Shown: piece after piece, positions 5,148 through 5,616 of the stretch | Position numbering within the stretch: position 1 is the first letter of the stretch | How the letters are laid out: each line of letters opens with the position of its first letter | The notes under the pieces: model-generated | The model's input: the letters and a program-made list of their open reading frames with translations, nothing else | The model's database searches: none | What the model was told of the DNA's origin: nothing | Source: UBA7398 sp947491605 | Lineage (GTDB): Bacteria; Actinomycetota; Actinomycetes; Nanopelagicales; Nanopelagicaceae | Length of the DNA: 5,616 nucleotides | Assembly (NCBI GenBank): GCA_947491605.1 | Contig: CANLJW010000052.1 | Location: 1-5,616 of the forward strand | Direction of reading: 5' to 3' | Position numbers and translations under genes: made by a program

Positions 5148-5616
5148 TTAAAGGGTTTGCTTAAGCAATTTACCTATTCGTGAGATGCCTTCAACAATCC
5201 GATCATCCTCAACGCCGGAAAAATTCACTCGCGCATGATTTGGCTCCTGAACAACTGGGAAGAACGTTGCACCTGGAACATAAGCCACTTTCCCTTTAGG
5301 AAGTAAAGTTTCCTTCATAAAATTTGTCGCATCAAAACCGACAGGGAAAGTCAGCCATGTAAACAATCCACCTTCAGGTTCAGTAAAACTAACTTCATCC
5401 GGAAATGTTTCACGCATGGTCGAAAGCATCAAGTTAAGTTTGCGCAGGTAATTAGGGCGGATCTTGGCAATATGTTTATCAATATCATAGCGCCGCAAAT
5501 ATTCAAGAGTGGCGTTCATATTGAGGGTGCTGTTTTGGGTGTCCGAAGCCAATTTTAGTAAAGAGAGTTTATCTAAAATCTCAGGACTAGCTAGCGCCCA
5601 ACCAAGTCGCATAGAT
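5148..5616 (-). CDS. PLP-dependent class I/II aminotransferase, C-terminal part; 5' end outside window
   Basis: The frame is open to the right edge and ends at TAA (5150-5148). About 155 residues of the C-terminal part are visible. SMRLGWALASPEIL is the segment that normally follows the PLP-binding SK(T/I) lysine, which lies just beyond the edge. PEGGLFTWLTFP and VAYVPGATFF are typical of the small domain of fold-type I aminotransferases of the 2-aminoadipate/aromatic (LysN/ARO8-like or MocR C-terminal) group. The arginine of NHARVNFSG, 27 residues from the end, should bind the substrate carboxylate. The ATG at 5612 is internal to the domain and not the start. Substrate cannot be assigned. 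It converges on the tRNA-P450 unit and was probably the direct neighbour of the tRNA before the P450 segment was inserted. Confidence 0.88.
   Translation of the reverse strand, partial: SMRLGWALASPEILDKLSLLKLASDTQNSTLNMNATLEYLRRYDIDKHIAKIRPNYLRKLNLMLSTMRETFPDEVSFTEPEGGLFTWLTFPVGFDATNFMKETLLPKGKVAYVPGATFFPVVQEPNHARVNFSGVEDDRIVEGISRIGKLLKQTL

Noticed and set aside
5095..5157. Imperfect 9-bp inverted repeat (AACCTTTTA with TAAAGGGTT) around the distal repeat
   Set aside because: The loop is about 45 bases, the stem is A+T-rich with a G·U pair, and its right arm is inside the aminotransferase coding end. It is too weak to call a terminator or a recombinase arm site.
1..5616. CRISPR array, insertion sequence, toxin-antitoxin or phage genes
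   Set aside because: No spaced direct-repeat series, transposase, integrase or paired small toxin/antitoxin genes are visible on either strand.

Overview
The window looks like a piece of a compact, A+T-leaning actinobacterial chromosome. A DUF3145 protein, a family found essentially only in Actinobacteria, points to the phylum. The low-to-mid G+C composition, short intergenic gaps and overlapping genes fit a streamlined freshwater lineage such as 'Ca. Nanopelagicales' (acI). The phylum is well supported; the lineage is an inference from composition and family content.

Layout, left to right. Positions 1-913 (minus strand) hold a DUF3145 gene followed, through a 4-base ATGA overlap, by a membrane-anchored SIMPL-domain (DUF541) gene that leaves the window. 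Positions 914-1236 are a divergent intergenic region. It carries a hairpin covering the DUF3145 ribosome binding site, a second small palindrome, and what is probably a long structured leader for the cold-shock gene at 1237-1440. A strong intrinsic terminator (1461-1489) separates cspA from a convergent minus-strand pair: a 3-hydroxybutyrate dehydrogenase-like SDR and a secreted M23 peptidase, 7 bases apart. A short A+T-rich divergent promoter region (2863-2963) then leads to a plus-strand homocysteine S-methyltransferase (mmuM). Sixteen bases later comes a complete tRNA gene with anticodon CAT (3841-3914).

The most interesting part is 3841-5147. The last 21 bases of the tRNA plus one more base (3894-3915) recur as an exact 22-bp direct repeat at 5124-5145. 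The only gene between the copies is a complete cytochrome P450 (3916-5091), whose ATG lies one base after the tRNA. This is the architecture of a site-specific integration at a tRNA 3' end, reduced to a single cargo gene of about 1.2 kb with no integrase. The insertion puts the P450 in line to be expressed from the tRNA (and possibly mmuM) transcript. Cleavage of the tRNA 3' end would then give a near-leaderless P450 mRNA. Directly beyond the distal repeat, a convergent class I/II PLP aminotransferase gene (5148-5616, minus) runs off the window; it is the probable original neighbour of the tRNA before insertion.

The genes do not form one pathway. They are mostly housekeeping and small accessory metabolic genes, plus one probable horizontally acquired P450 cassette.
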